Notes under the pieces: model-generated
What the model was told of the DNA's origin: nothing
The model's input: the letters and a program-made list of their open reading frames with translations, nothing else
The model's database searches: none
Made by a program: the position numbers and the translations under genes
Assembly (NCBI RefSeq): GCF_002252505.1
Contig: NZ_NNRL01000157.1
Coordinates: forward strand, 434,001 to 498,000
Source of the DNA: Brucella grignonensis
GTDB taxonomy: Bacteria > Pseudomonadota > Alphaproteobacteria > Rhizobiales > Rhizobiaceae
Reading direction: 5' to 3'
Length of the DNA stretch: 64,000 bases
Shown here: in pieces, positions 45,969 to 55,201 of the stretch
Position numbering within the stretch: the stretch's first letter is position 1
Layout of the letters: every line of letters starts with the position of its first letter

Positions 45969-46514
45969 TCAAGAACTCCGAAATATATCCGATTCGTTGA
46001 GTGTAAGGAAATATTCGCGTATAAATTTATTGGGGATGCGCATTCCAATCGCACTTCGACCTGATCCAGCTTCCCACACCTTGTGCCAAGGGGAGTTAAC
46101 CTCGTGCGTCATTTCAGATAATTCATAGGGATGGAATTGAGAGTAGGCACGCAACATAAACTTTATGAAGCTGCGATCGGCATCAGTTAAATGCGCCTCA
46201 GGAGCTATATACTGTTTAGTCACAGCATCGAAGATTTCGAATCTACGCTCAATTTTACGACCAGACATACCTTTCAATTGATCATAAATAACTCTTATAA
46301 CCGGACCGTGCTTCCAAGCTTCAAAAGGTTGACCAATTAATGGAGTATTGAATCGAGCAAGATACCATCCATGCGCAAAGTACAAAATTTTGAGCATGGA
46401 TGTAGAATAGAGATCGATATTAAACTGGTAAGCATCCTGTAAAATGCTATTCGCTAAAGCTCGCGCATCATAAGGCGGAGCGTTCAGCGGAATACCAGAT
46501 TGCACGGCGCTCAA
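45969..46514 (-). CDS. Panacea-domain (SocA-like, DUF4065) antitoxin candidate
   Basis: A 181-residue protein with the Panacea/SocA signature. [16 protein letters not shown] is followed by [20 protein letters not shown] and [20 protein letters not shown]. Known Panacea proteins are antitoxins; in Caulobacter, SocA is an adaptor that delivers the SocB toxin to ClpXP. Here the start is TTG at 46514, overlapping the lepA stop (TTGA), or possibly a GTG at 46505. AT-rich compared with lepA, indicating horizontal acquisition. The unknown gene downstream is the expected partner. Confidence 0.82.
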   Translation of the reverse strand: MSAVQSGIPLNAPPYDARALANSILQDAYQFNIDLYSTSMLKILYFAHGWYLARFNTPLIGQPFEAWKHGPVIRVIYDQLKGMSGRKIERRFEIFDAVTKQYIAPEAHLTDADRSFIKFMLRAYSQFHPYELSEMTHEVNSPWHKVWEAGSGRSAIGMRIPNKFIREYFLTLNESDIFRSS

Positions 46515-48319
46515 TCATCACCCATCTTGAGTGCCTGAATGAAGGCCTCTTGCGGGATTTCCACCTTGCCGAACTGGCGCATGCGCTTCTTGCCTTCCTT
46601 CTGCTTGTCCAGAAGTTTGCGCTTACGCGAAATATCGCCGCCGTAGCACTTGGCTGTCACGTCTTTGCGCAATGCCGAAATGGTTTCGCGCGCCACGATA
46701 CGGCCGCCAATGGCTGCCTGGATTGGGATCTTGAACATATGCTGCGGGATCAGCTCTTTAAGCTTTTCACACAACGCACGGCCACGCTTTTCAGCAGCCG
46801 AGCGGTGAACCAGCATCGAAAGCGCATCGACTGGCTCTTCGTTGACGAGGATCGACATCTTAACCAGATCACCTTCGCGGTAATCCGAGAGATTATAGTC
46901 GAACGAAGCATAACCCTTCGAGATCGACTTCAGACGATCGTAGAAATCGAACACGACTTCGTTGAGCGGCAGATCATAGGTGATCATCGCACGCGGGCCA
47001 ACATAGGTCAGATCGATCTGGAGGCCGCGACGCTCCTGACAGAGCTTCATGATCGCGCCGAGATAATCATCGGGCGTCATGATGGTGGCGCGAATCCAAG
47101 GCTCTTCGATCGCTTCGATCTTCACAACATCCGGCATATCAGCCGGATTGTGCAGCTCTTTCTGCGAGCCGTCCTGCATGTTCAGGCGATAGACAACCGA
47201 AGGCGCCGTTGTGATGAGGTCGAGATCGAACTCGCGCTCAAGACGTTCCTGAATGATTTCAAGATGCAGAAGCCCCAGGAACCCGCAGCGGAAACCGAAA
47301 CCGAGCGCCGCAGAAGTTTCCATTTCAAACGAGAACGACGCATCGTTAAGACGCAGCTTGCCCATGGCTGCGCGCAAGTCTTCAAAGTCTGCCGCATCAA
47401 CCGGGAAAAGTCCGCAGAACACAACCGGCTGCGCCGGCTTAAAGCCCGTCAGGGGCTTTTCCGTCGGGCGGCGGTCTTCGGTGATGGTATCACCGACGCG
47501 GGTATCAGCCACTTCCTTGATGGAAGCGGTGATGAAGCCCAGTTCACCCGGTCCGAGTTCATCCATCTGAACCATTTTCGGCGTAAATACGCCCGTCCGT
47601 TCAACCGGATATTTCGCGCCCGTACCCATCATGCGGATGGTCTGGCCCTTTTTCAGCACACCGTCGATAACACGGACCAGAACAATAACGCCGAGATAGC
47701 TGTCATACCAGCTGTCGACCAGCATCGCCTTCAATGGCGCATTGCGGTCGCCTTCTTTTGGCGCAGGCAACTGGGTGACGATGGCTTCCAGCACATCTTC
47801 GATGCCGATGCCAGTCTTGGCGGAAATGTGCACCGCCTGCGCGGCATCGATGCCTATCACTTCCTCAATCTGGTTTTTAACGCGCTCAGGCTCGGCGGCA
47901 GGAAGGTCAATCTTGTTCAGCACCACCACGATCTCGTGGTTGTTGTCGATGGCCTGATAGACATTGGCCAGCGTCTGCGCTTCCACGCCTTGGCTGGCAT
48001 CCACTACCAGAAGCGAACCTTCGCACGCAGCCAGCGAACGTGAGACTTCATAGGCGAAGTCGACATGTCCAGGGGTGTCGATGAGGTTCAGCACATAGTC
48101 CTCGCCGTTCTTCGCCTTATAGGTAAGACGAACAGTCTGGGCTTTGATGGTAATGCCGCGCTCGCGCTCGATATCCATCGAGTCGAGGACCTGGTCCTTC
48201 ATCTCACGCGTGTCCAGCCCGCCCGTCAATTGAATGAGGCGGTCGGCCAGCGTCGATTTGCCGTGGTCGATATGGGCGACGATCGAAAAATTGCGAATAT
48301 GGTCAAGTGGTGTGCTCAT
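46511..48319 (-). CDS. lepA: Elongation factor 4 (LepA)
   Basis: A 602-residue translational GTPase: [17 protein letters not shown] (G1), ERGITIKAQ (G2), [12 protein letters not shown] (G3), [16 protein letters not shown] (G4), and the LepA-specific C-terminal domain ending [20 protein letters not shown]. It back-translocates or remodels stalled ribosomes. The downstream Panacea gene starts inside its stop codon. Length typical. Confidence 0.98.
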   Translation of the reverse strand: MSTPLDHIRNFSIVAHIDHGKSTLADRLIQLTGGLDTREMKDQVLDSMDIERERGITIKAQTVRLTYKAKNGEDYVLNLIDTPGHVDFAYEVSRSLAACEGSLLVVDASQGVEAQTLANVYQAIDNNHEIVVVLNKIDLPAAEPERVKNQIEEVIGIDAAQAVHISAKTGIGIEDVLEAIVTQLPAPKEGDRNAPLKAMLVDSWYDSYLGVIVLVRVIDGVLKKGQTIRMMGTGAKYPVERTGVFTPKMVQMDELGPGELGFITASIKEVADTRVGDTITEDRRPTEKPLTGFKPAQPVVFCGLFPVDAADFEDLRAAMGKLRLNDASFSFEMETSAALGFGFRCGFLGLLHLEIIQERLEREFDLDLITTAPSVVYRLNMQDGSQKELHNPADMPDVVKIEAIEEPWIRATIMTPDDYLGAIMKLCQERRGLQIDLTYVGPRAMITYDLPLNEVVFDFYDRLKSISKGYASFDYNLSDYREGDLVKMSILVNEEPVDALSMLVHRSAAEKRGRALCEKLKELIPQHMFKIPIQAAIGGRIVARETISALRKDVTAKCYGGDISRKRKLLDKQKEGKKRMRQFGKVEIPQEAFIQALKMGDD

Positions 48320-48525
48320 GCGCGCGATTTACCAGTAAGCCGCGAAATCTCAAAGCGGTATTGCATGTTTAATACGGGAAAAGCGGTCAGTTTCGACATC
48401 GTGACAACAAGTCCCCTTTGCGTTGTTGCCAAAAGGCGATAAATCACCGCCAGAAAACATGCCGCAATGATCAACTCGGGCATCATATCCGGCGTTATAA
48501 TCAGGCTTTCATGCAGGAGTTCAGG

Positions 48526-49512
48526 ATGAAGACCGAACCGAACGAAGTCCACAACAGGCCAAAACTGGTCACCGTTTTCGGCGGCTCTGGCTTTGTCGGG
48601 CGCGCGGTTGTAGCAAGCCTCACCAAGCGCGGCTATCGTGTGCGCGTTGCCGTGCGCAAGCCAGAGGTTGCTTATTACATGGCACCGCTTGGCAATGTTG
48701 GCCAGATCCAGATGGTTCAGGCCAATGTCCGCCATCGCTGGTCCGTTGAACGCGCCATCATGGGCGCTGATCATGTCATCAATCTCGTCGGTATCCTTTC
48801 GGAAAGCGGCAAGCAGCGTTTCAACAGCGTTCAGGTGCTGGGTGCAAAGAACATTGCTGAGGCCGCAAAAGCGGCTGGCGTCCCGATGACGCATCTCTCC
48901 TCGCTTGCAGCCGATGCAAAATCTCCGTCGGATTATGCACGCACCAAGGCAGAAGGTGAAAACGCCGTTCTCTCGGTTCTGCCGGATACGATTATCCTGC
49001 GTCCGTCAATCATTTTCGGCCATGAAGATCGCTTCTTCAACCGCTTTGCCAATCTGGCGCGCTTCTCGCCATTCCTGCCGGTTATCGGCGGCGGTGAAAC
49101 CAGGCTGCAGCCGGTTTATGTCGGCGATGTCGCAGAAGCTGTTGCCCGCGCAGTCGATGGCAAGCTTGAAGCCGGTAGCGTTTATGAACTGGGTGGTCCG
49201 GACGTACAGCCTTTCAAGCATTGGATGAAAGATATGCTCGACGTCATCGCCCGTAAACGCATTATCATTTCCATACCATGGTGGGTTGCACGTATTCAGG
49301 CCTCGGTTCTCGGCCTTTTGCCAAACCCACTGCTCACCAACGATCAGGTGACATTGCTCAAATATGATAATGTCGTCTCGGAACAGGCTGCCAAAGAAGG
49401 CCGCACACTTCAGGGCATGGGCATCACGCCTGAAGCCGTGGATGCAATAATTCCCGCCTATCTCTGGCGTTACCGGATTGCTGGCCAATACACCAAAACC
49501 GGACTTGCCTGA
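48526..49512 (+). CDS. Complex I NDUFA9-like NAD(P)-binding protein
   Basis: A 328-residue atypical SDR. The Rossmann motif is VTVFGGSGFVGRAVVASLTK; SSLAADAKSPSDYARTKAEGE contains the SDR Tyr and Lys; later IILRPSIIFGHEDRFFNRF. Alphaproteobacterial members resemble the mitochondrial NDUFA9 accessory subunit of complex I, though an enzymatic role (e.g. ubiquinone-related) is also discussed. No nuo genes nearby. The start at 48526 has AGGAG about eight bases upstream. A terminator follows. Confidence 0.83.
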   Translation: MKTEPNEVHNRPKLVTVFGGSGFVGRAVVASLTKRGYRVRVAVRKPEVAYYMAPLGNVGQIQMVQANVRHRWSVERAIMGADHVINLVGILSESGKQRFNSVQVLGAKNIAEAAKAAGVPMTHLSSLAADAKSPSDYARTKAEGENAVLSVLPDTIILRPSIIFGHEDRFFNRFANLARFSPFLPVIGGGETRLQPVYVGDVAEAVARAVDGKLEAGSVYELGGPDVQPFKHWMKDMLDVIARKRIIISIPWWVARIQASVLGLLPNPLLTNDQVTLLKYDNVVSEQAAKEGRTLQGMGITPEAVDAIIPAYLWRYRIAGQYTKTGLA

Positions 49513-49535
49513 GTATAGTGTGAGACCAAAAAAAT

Positions 49536-49560
49536 AGGGGGCCGTAAGGCCCCTTTTTTA
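49536..49560 (+). terminator. Intrinsic terminator after the NDUFA9-like gene
   Basis: GGGGCC/GGCCCC stem with a GTAA loop followed by six T. Confidence 0.88.
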
Positions 49561-49593
49561 TTGCGCGGAACGCTCCAGCCCTCCGCTATGGCT

Positions 49594-49696
49594 TAGAGCG
49601 CCGTGCGTCCCTATGGACGCACAAAGGACGCTCTATTTATTGAATCTACGCATCGTGCCTTCCAAAAATAACTTCTGATTTTTGGGCCGATGCTGT
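49594..49696 (+). repeat. Family C intergenic repeat
   Basis: TAGAGCGCCGTGCGTCC to GGACGCTCTA module, then GCATCGTGCCTTCCAAAAAT and TTTTTGGGCCGATGC. Confidence 0.78.
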
Positions 49697-49712
49697 AGCG
49701 CGTTCGTCGCTC

Positions 49713-49736
49713 AAAAAGCCAAATCGTTGGCTTTTT
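49713..49736. terminator. Intrinsic terminator for uppP (bidirectional)
   Basis: AAAAAGCCAA/TTGGCTTTTT perfect 10-bp stem with a four-base loop; T run on either strand. It lies 22 bases past the uppP stop. Confidence 0.85.
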
Positions 49737-49757
49737 GTCCGCTACGCGGAACGCTTC

Positions 49758-50564
49758 TCACCCCCAAATCAGCAGAGCAGCCATTCCGAGCGAGCCGACG
49801 ATCAGGCGCCACCAGCCGAACAACTTGAAACCATGGCGGGAAACATAGTCGAGCAGATGACGCACGACGAATACGCCTGAAATAAACGCCATCACGAAGC
49901 CGACAACGATCAAAGCACCATCGTTGAACGACAACATGCTGTGGCTCTTATAAAGGTCGTAGGCAAACGCACCGGCCATTGTTGGCATGGCGAGAAAGAA
50001 GGAGAATTCAGCGGCCGAACGCTTGTCTGCGCCGAGCAAAAGTGCGCCAACAATGGTGGAGCCGGAGCGCGACACGCCAGGGATCATGGCAAGACACTGG
50101 ACAAAGCCAATGGCCAGACAGATCGGCAACGGATAATCCATCACATCACGATAACGCGGCTTCAGCTCCAGCTGATCGACCCACAGAAGAATAAAACCAC
50201 CAATGATCAGCATGGCGCAAACCAGCATCGGCGTTTCAAAAAGCACGCTCTTGATGAAGCCGTGTGCCATTGCACCGATGACGGCTGCAGGCAGAAATGC
50301 AATCAGAATCCCCAGCACGAAACGACGAGTCCGAGCATCACGCGGAAAGTCAGTCAGAATTTTGATGAGCTTTGCCGAATAGACCGTCAGGATCGCAAGG
50401 ATTGCGCCCAGCTGAATGAGCACTTCAAAGGTCTTGCCCGTCGATTCAAAGCCCAGAAAATGACCGACCAGCAATAAATGGCCTGTGGAGGAAACGGGGA
50501 TGAATTCCGTCAAACCTTCGATGAGACCAAGAAAAGCGGCTTCCAGAAGATTATAAATTTCCAT
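49758..50564 (-). CDS. uppP: Undecaprenyl-diphosphatase
   Basis: A 268-residue inner-membrane enzyme that recycles undecaprenyl pyrophosphate for peptidoglycan synthesis. Eight or so helices; the catalytic blocks [20 protein letters not shown] and [20 protein letters not shown] are intact. Overproduction is linked with bacitracin resistance in other bacteria. Single gene with its own terminator. Confidence 0.96.
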   Translation of the reverse strand: MEIYNLLEAAFLGLIEGLTEFIPVSSTGHLLLVGHFLGFESTGKTFEVLIQLGAILAILTVYSAKLIKILTDFPRDARTRRFVLGILIAFLPAAVIGAMAHGFIKSVLFETPMLVCAMLIIGGFILLWVDQLELKPRYRDVMDYPLPICLAIGFVQCLAMIPGVSRSGSTIVGALLLGADKRSAAEFSFFLAMPTMAGAFAYDLYKSHSMLSFNDGALIVVGFVMAFISGVFVVRHLLDYVSRHGFKLFGWWRLIVGSLGMAALLIWG

Positions 50565-50784
50565 GAAGTCAGTACCTTAGGGAGGTGAGCGGGATGAAAA
50601 TGGCGTGTCTTGACGAGCTGTTAAGCATGAAAATGCAATAATAGGCGCTTAAGCGATTGCTTGTCTCCCGCAGGCATAGCCCTTATAGACTAAACATTCC
50701 GTTGAGGTGGCTCGAATCGCCTGACAGCAGAAATAACCTGCTGTCTGCGCAAATGCCAGCCACAGGGCCTCATCGGGTATCAAT
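50565..50784. other. Divergent intergenic region before a family C repeat
   Basis: No gene. It contains a perfect 8-bp inverted repeat GACAGCAG/CTGCTGTC at 50723-50745 with a seven-base loop. The uppP promoter should lie at about 50580-50660. Confidence 0.5.
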
Positions 50785-50891
50785 TAGAGCGCCACGCGTC
50801 CAAATGGGACGCGTAAAGGACGCTCTAAAACTACTAAATCGAAGCATCGTGCTTTCCAAAAATCGTTGTCGATTTTTGGGCCGATGCTGTA
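50785..50891 (+). repeat. Family C intergenic repeat
   Basis: TAGAGCGCCACGCGTCC to GGACGCTCTA module, then GCATCGTGCTTTCCAAAAAT, CGATTTTTGGGCCGATGC. It ends about 30 bases before the GST start codon. Confidence 0.8.
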
Positions 50892-50922
50892 AAGCTTGTC
50901 AGTCGAGAGTACCGCGTCGATT

Positions 50923-51615
50923 ATGCTTACGCTTTTTCATCATCCCATGTCTTCAGGCTCGCGCTATGTGCGGCTTATCCTCGGCGAATATGATGTGGAA
51001 GCCGAGCTGATCGAGGAACGACCATGGTCGCGGCGTAAAGAATTTCTGGCGCTGAACCCTGCTGCAACACTTCCTGTATTGTTGGCTGAACGCGATCTGC
51101 CGGTTGTTGGCGCAACCGTCATTGCGGAATATCTCGATGAGACACGTGGCGCATTGAAGCGTAGTCGTCGCCTGCTACCGGAAAGCCCGATGGAGCGCGC
51201 AGAAGTGCGCCGCCTTGTCGACTGGTTCTTGCTCAAATTCGAGAACGAGGTTACGCGGCACATAGCGCGCGAGCGCGTGTTCAAGCTTCAAATGGCTGAC
51301 GAAATGGGGGGCAGCGCGCCCGATTCGACAGCTATTCGCGCAGCCCGCACCAATATTCGCCAGCATATGAAATATATCGACTGGCTTGCGGCAACTCGGG
51401 ACTGGCTTGCAGGTGGTCATCCGAGCTATGCTGATATGGCAGCAGCTGCATCAATTTCCGTGCTCGACTATCTCGGTGAAATCGAGTGGAGCGAAACCAA
51501 GGCCGCCCGCGACTGGTATGCACGTATGAAGTCGCGCCCAGCCTTCCGCCCCCTGCTCTCCGATCGTGTGCGCGGACTAGCACCAGTGGCCCATTATGGC
51601 GACCTCGACTTCTGA
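50923..51615 (+). CDS. Glutathione S-transferase family protein
   Basis: A 230-residue GST: thioredoxin-like domain starting LTLFHHPMSSGSRYVRLIL with a cis-Pro in AATLPVLLAE and the glutathione-binding GATVIAEYLDE, then an all-helical C-terminal domain (DWLAGGHPSYADMAAAASIS). Role in detoxification or thiol chemistry is likely but the substrate is open. The stop overlaps the start of queG by 20 bases, so they are a translationally coupled pair. Confidence 0.88.
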   Translation: MLTLFHHPMSSGSRYVRLILGEYDVEAELIEERPWSRRKEFLALNPAATLPVLLAERDLPVVGATVIAEYLDETRGALKRSRRLLPESPMERAEVRRLVDWFLLKFENEVTRHIARERVFKLQMADEMGGSAPDSTAIRAARTNIRQHMKYIDWLAATRDWLAGGHPSYADMAAAASISVLDYLGEIEWSETKAARDWYARMKSRPAFRPLLSDRVRGLAPVAHYGDLDF

Positions 51616-52768
51616 GACAAAGCAAGTTTCTGGACAGGTTTCGGAAAGGGATCTCAAGCTCAAGCGCTTTCTCATTGAGGAAGCGAAAGCTGTAGGTTTC
51701 GACGCGGTCGCTTTCACAACGCCTGATACTATCCCACAAGCACCGCAGCGACTTCGGCAATATATTGCCGACGGCCATCACGCCGACATGCTCTGGATGG
51801 AGGAAACGGAAGACCGCCGTGCCAATCCAAGTGTGCTGTGGCCCGAAGTCCGTTCGATCATGATTCTCGCCATGAATTATGGTCCGGACAGCAATCCGCT
51901 CGGCATTCTTGAACACAAGAACCGGGCGGCAATTTCGGTCTATGCGCAGAACCGCGATTACCACGACATCATCAAAGGTAAGCTCAAACATGTGGCGAGC
52001 CGCTTTGCGGCCCGCGCTGGTCAGGATGTCAAAGTCTTCGTGGACACGGCTCCCGTTATGGAAAAGCCATTAGCGGAAGCTGCCGGTGTTGGCTGGCAGG
52101 GCAAACACACCAATCTGGTCAGCCGCGAGCTTGGCTCATGGCTTTTTCTCGGCTCGATTTTCACCACGGCTGAAATTCCGCCTGATGAACCGGATCGCGA
52201 TCATTGCGGCTCCTGCCGCGTCTGTCTCGATGCCTGTCCGACGAAAGCTTTCCCCTCGCCTTACCGGATCGATGCGCGACGCTGCATTTCCTATCTAACG
52301 ATAGAAAACAAAGGCCCGATCCCGCATGAATTCCGCAAAGCGATGGGCAATCGCATCTATGGTTGCGACGATTGCCTGTCGGTCTGCCCATGGAATAAAT
52401 TTGCACAAGCGACCAGCGAGATGAAGCTGAAAGCGCGCGACGATCTTAAAGCACCTCGGCTTGCCGATTTTCTGGTTCTTGACGATCCGGCTTTTCGCAC
52501 ACTGTTTTCCGGCTCGCCCGTCAAACGGATCGGACGTGATCGTTTCTTACGAAATGTGCTGATCGCAGCGGGCAATTCGCAAGATCCGTCTTTGCTGCCT
52601 CAGATCGAAAATCTGCTTGAAGACCCTGCCCCCGTTGTGCGCGGTGCAGCGGTCTGGGCATTCAAGCAGCTCGCCACCATGGAACGTTTCAAAATTTCAA
52701 AGAAACGTCTGGCCTCGAGCGAAGAGGATGATACGGTGCGCGCAGAATGGATATTGGAGGACGTCTGA
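51596..52768 (+). CDS. queG: Epoxyqueuosine reductase
   Basis: A 390-residue cobalamin-dependent Fe-S enzyme for the last step of queuosine synthesis in tRNA. Two [4Fe-4S] motifs are visible (CGSCRVCLDACPTKAF and CDDCLSVCPWNKFA). There is the DUF1730 domain with NRDYHDIIKGKLKHVA, the cobalamin region GWQGKHTNLVSRELGSWLFLG, and a C-terminal HEAT-like repeat. Coupled to the GST gene upstream and followed closely by an epimerase gene. Confidence 0.96.
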   Translation: MATSTSETKQVSGQVSERDLKLKRFLIEEAKAVGFDAVAFTTPDTIPQAPQRLRQYIADGHHADMLWMEETEDRRANPSVLWPEVRSIMILAMNYGPDSNPLGILEHKNRAAISVYAQNRDYHDIIKGKLKHVASRFAARAGQDVKVFVDTAPVMEKPLAEAAGVGWQGKHTNLVSRELGSWLFLGSIFTTAEIPPDEPDRDHCGSCRVCLDACPTKAFPSPYRIDARRCISYLTIENKGPIPHEFRKAMGNRIYGCDDCLSVCPWNKFAQATSEMKLKARDDLKAPRLADFLVLDDPAFRTLFSGSPVKRIGRDRFLRNVLIAAGNSQDPSLLPQIENLLEDPAPVVRGAAVWAFKQLATMERFKISKKRLASSEEDDTVRAEWILEDV

Positions 52769-52769
52769 C

Positions 52770-53639
52770 ATGCGCATTTTTCTGTTTGGAGCCGGTTATT
52801 CTGCGAGAGCCTTTTCCCGCCTGATGACCGGAGAGGCAGAACGCATCGATGGCACCACCCGCAACGAGCAAAACTTCCCGACACTGGAAAAAGCGGGCAT
52901 CGCACCAATCATTTTCGATGGTGAAACCGCTTCACCAGAACTCATCGCCCGGCTTGCGAAATCAACCCATGTCGTTATCTCGATCTCGCCTCGCGAAAAC
53001 GGCGATCCTTCTGTGGCAATCGTCGAAGAGGCGCTTCGTCGACCCGACAACACGATCCGCTGGATCGGCTATCTTTCCACCGTCGGTGTTTATGGCAATC
53101 ACGATGGCAACTGGATCGATGAAACCGCCCCATGTGAACCTACCTCACGCCGGTCGCTTGAGCGCGTTGAAGCAGAAAATGCATGGAATGCTTTAAGCGA
53201 ACGGCACGGTACGCCGGTCGCACTTTTGCGCCTGTCCGGCATTTACGGTCCGGGCCGCAATGCCTTCATTAATCTGGAACGTGGCACGGCACGGCGCATC
53301 ATCAAGAAAGGTCAGGTTTTCAACCGCATTCATGTCGACGATATTGCCGGAACTCTGCGTTTTCTGGCAGGCACCAATACGGGCGGCGCTTTCAACATCA
53401 CCGATAATGAGCCTGCGCCGCCGCAGGATGTCGTGGCCTATGCGGCCGAGTTGATGGGTGTTGCACCACCGTCAGAGGTTCCGTTTGAAGAAGCGGAGAT
53501 GACGCCGATGGCGCGCTCTTTCTATGGTGAAAACAAGCGCGTCTCCAACCAGCGCATCAAAGATCTCGGCTACGATTTCATCCATCCCGACTACAAAGCT
53601 GCTTTTTCCGCCATGTGGCGAGACCATAATTGGCGATGA
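52770..53639 (+). CDS. SDR-family NAD(P)-binding protein (YeeZ-like)
   Basis: A 289-residue extended/atypical SDR. Rossmann start FLFGAGYSARAFSRLM, the catalytic-type IGYLSTVGVYGNHDGNWIDE, and later LLRLSGIYGPGRNAFINL, followed by GAFNITDNEPAPPQDVV. Enzymatic function of this group is unknown. It starts one base after the queG stop, with GGAGG about ten bases before; likely in the same operon. Confidence 0.85.
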   Translation: MRIFLFGAGYSARAFSRLMTGEAERIDGTTRNEQNFPTLEKAGIAPIIFDGETASPELIARLAKSTHVVISISPRENGDPSVAIVEEALRRPDNTIRWIGYLSTVGVYGNHDGNWIDETAPCEPTSRRSLERVEAENAWNALSERHGTPVALLRLSGIYGPGRNAFINLERGTARRIIKKGQVFNRIHVDDIAGTLRFLAGTNTGGAFNITDNEPAPPQDVVAYAAELMGVAPPSEVPFEEAEMTPMARSFYGENKRVSNQRIKDLGYDFIHPDYKAAFSAMWRDHNWR

Positions 53640-53719
53640 TTGCCGTTTAGACGAACGCGAAGCATAATCCGGCCTATCAGCTCGAATGATTCGAGAAAAT
53701 TTTTTATGGGAAATTGCCC

Positions 53720-54664
53720 ATGGCAAAGAGATCCAGCTCGAAATTCTGGCCACGTCTTGTTCTGGCAACCTGTCTTGCGGCAATGATCGCTCCGGATTTT
53801 GTAACACAGGCCTTAGCTCAGGATGCCCCTGCCAAGCAGGCATTTGGCAGCAAACAGCTGCCGGTTCTGGCGCGATCACCGCAATCCATCGGCTTTTATG
53901 CCAAGGGCTGTCTTTCCGGTGGCGTTGCCCTCCCTATCGATGGCCCCAACTGGCAGGTCATGCGGCTTTCTCGCAATCGCAACTGGGGGCACCCGCGCAC
54001 CATTGGCCTTCTGGAGAAACTATCCCGCGACGCCGCAAAAGACGGCTGGCCAGGCCTTCTGGTTGGCGACATTTCGCAGCCTCGCGGCGGCCCTATGCTC
54101 ACTGGTCACGCCTCGCACCAAGTTGGGCTGGACGCGGATATATGGCTTACACCAATGCCAAAGAAGCGCTTCACAGATGCCGAGCGCGAAAGCGTATCTG
54201 CTGTGTCGATGCTGAAAAAGGATTCGCTGTACGTCGATCCGCAGAAATGGACCCCTGCCCGCACGGCACTCATCAAACATGCCGCCAGCTACCCGGAAGT
54301 CGAGCGCATCTTCGTTCACCCGGGCATCAAAAAGCAACTTTGCGATACGGTGACAGGCGACCGCAGCTGGCTTGGCAAAGTGCGTCCCTATTGGGGGCAT
54401 TTCTATCATTTCCATGTGAGACTGCATTGTCAGCCCGGATCGCCGGACTGCAAGCCACAGCCAAAGGTGGCGGCAGGTGACGGTTGCGACAAGTCGCTGG
54501 CATGGTGGTTTACCGACGAGCCATGGAAGCCTGCAAAGCCATCCAAGGAGCCGCCTAAAAAACCAAGGCCGGTCATGGTGTCGGATTTGCCAAAAGCCTG
54601 TGCCGCGGTGCTGAATGGCCCATCGCCGGATTCGATCGCAGATGTTATTTATGGTGCCAATTAA
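53720..54664 (+). CDS. mepA: Penicillin-insensitive murein endopeptidase
   Basis: A 314-residue secreted LAS-type zinc endopeptidase of peptidoglycan cross-links. It has a signal peptide (start KRSSSKFWPRLVLATCLAAM, cut after TQALAQ). The catalytic blocks GGPMLTGHASHQVGLDADIW and HFYHFHVRLHC hold the zinc and catalytic His/Asp. A Pro/Lys-rich C-terminal section ends in ADVIYGAN. The ATG at 53720 is preferred over the TTG at 53714. Confidence 0.95.
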   Translation: MAKRSSSKFWPRLVLATCLAAMIAPDFVTQALAQDAPAKQAFGSKQLPVLARSPQSIGFYAKGCLSGGVALPIDGPNWQVMRLSRNRNWGHPRTIGLLEKLSRDAAKDGWPGLLVGDISQPRGGPMLTGHASHQVGLDADIWLTPMPKKRFTDAERESVSAVSMLKKDSLYVDPQKWTPARTALIKHAASYPEVERIFVHPGIKKQLCDTVTGDRSWLGKVRPYWGHFYHFHVRLHCQPGSPDCKPQPKVAAGDGCDKSLAWWFTDEPWKPAKPSKEPPKKPRPVMVSDLPKACAAVLNGPSPDSIADVIYGAN

Positions 54665-54713
54665 GCGTGTAATAGAAAACATGCTTTTCACTTAACCACG
54701 GCTTCGCTATAGG

Positions 54714-54730
54714 GTTTAAACGATTTAAAC
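54714..54730. promoter_or_regulatory. Palindrome GTTTAAA-CGA-TTTAAAC upstream of mgsA
   Basis: Perfect 7-bp arms with a three-base centre lie about 25 bases before the mgsA start; may be an operator or part of the promoter. Confidence 0.35.
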
Positions 54731-54755
54731 TTCAAATGACAAGGTTATCAATCTC

Positions 54756-55133
54756 ATGACAGAACGTCTGCGCATTGCTTTGATCGCTCATGACCTGAAG
54801 AAAGACGAGATGGTCGCCTTTGCGCGTGCGCATGAGAAAGCCTTGTCGCATTACGATATCGTTGCGACCGGGACGACAGGAGGCCTCATCCAGGAGGCTT
54901 GCCCTTCGCTCAACATTCATCGTGTCAAAAGCGGACCGCTTGGCGGCGATCAGCAGATTGGCGCAATGATTGCCGAAGGAACGGTGCAGGCTTTGATCTT
55001 CTTCATCGATCCGCTATCGCCACTTCCACATGATGTCGACGTGAAAGCGCTGACCCGCCTCGGCAGCGTCTACGACATCCCAATGGCGCTTAATCCGGCA
55101 ACGGCTGAAAAGCTGGTAAAAGTTCTGGATTAA
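54756..55133 (+). CDS. mgsA: Methylglyoxal synthase
   Basis: A 125-residue enzyme converting dihydroxyacetone phosphate to methylglyoxal. Conserved features: [20 protein letters not shown] at the start, the phosphate-binding [27 protein letters not shown] with catalytic Asp, and [14 protein letters not shown]. It is followed by glk in the same direction (about 70 bases), a carbon-overflow pairing. Confidence 0.96.
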   Translation: MTERLRIALIAHDLKKDEMVAFARAHEKALSHYDIVATGTTGGLIQEACPSLNIHRVKSGPLGGDQQIGAMIAEGTVQALIFFIDPLSPLPHDVDVKALTRLGSVYDIPMALNPATAEKLVKVLD

Positions 55134-55201
55134 ACCAGACATTCTTTTTTGTATTAGGCAGCCCGCAAATAATAAGAACAGACGAAGCAGCAAGGCAGAC
55201 C

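Noticed and set aside
46550-48043. A 497-codon open frame on the plus strand opposite lepA
   Set aside because: It is antisense to a perfectly conserved lepA and has no recognisable domain. High-GC codon bias creates such long antisense frames.
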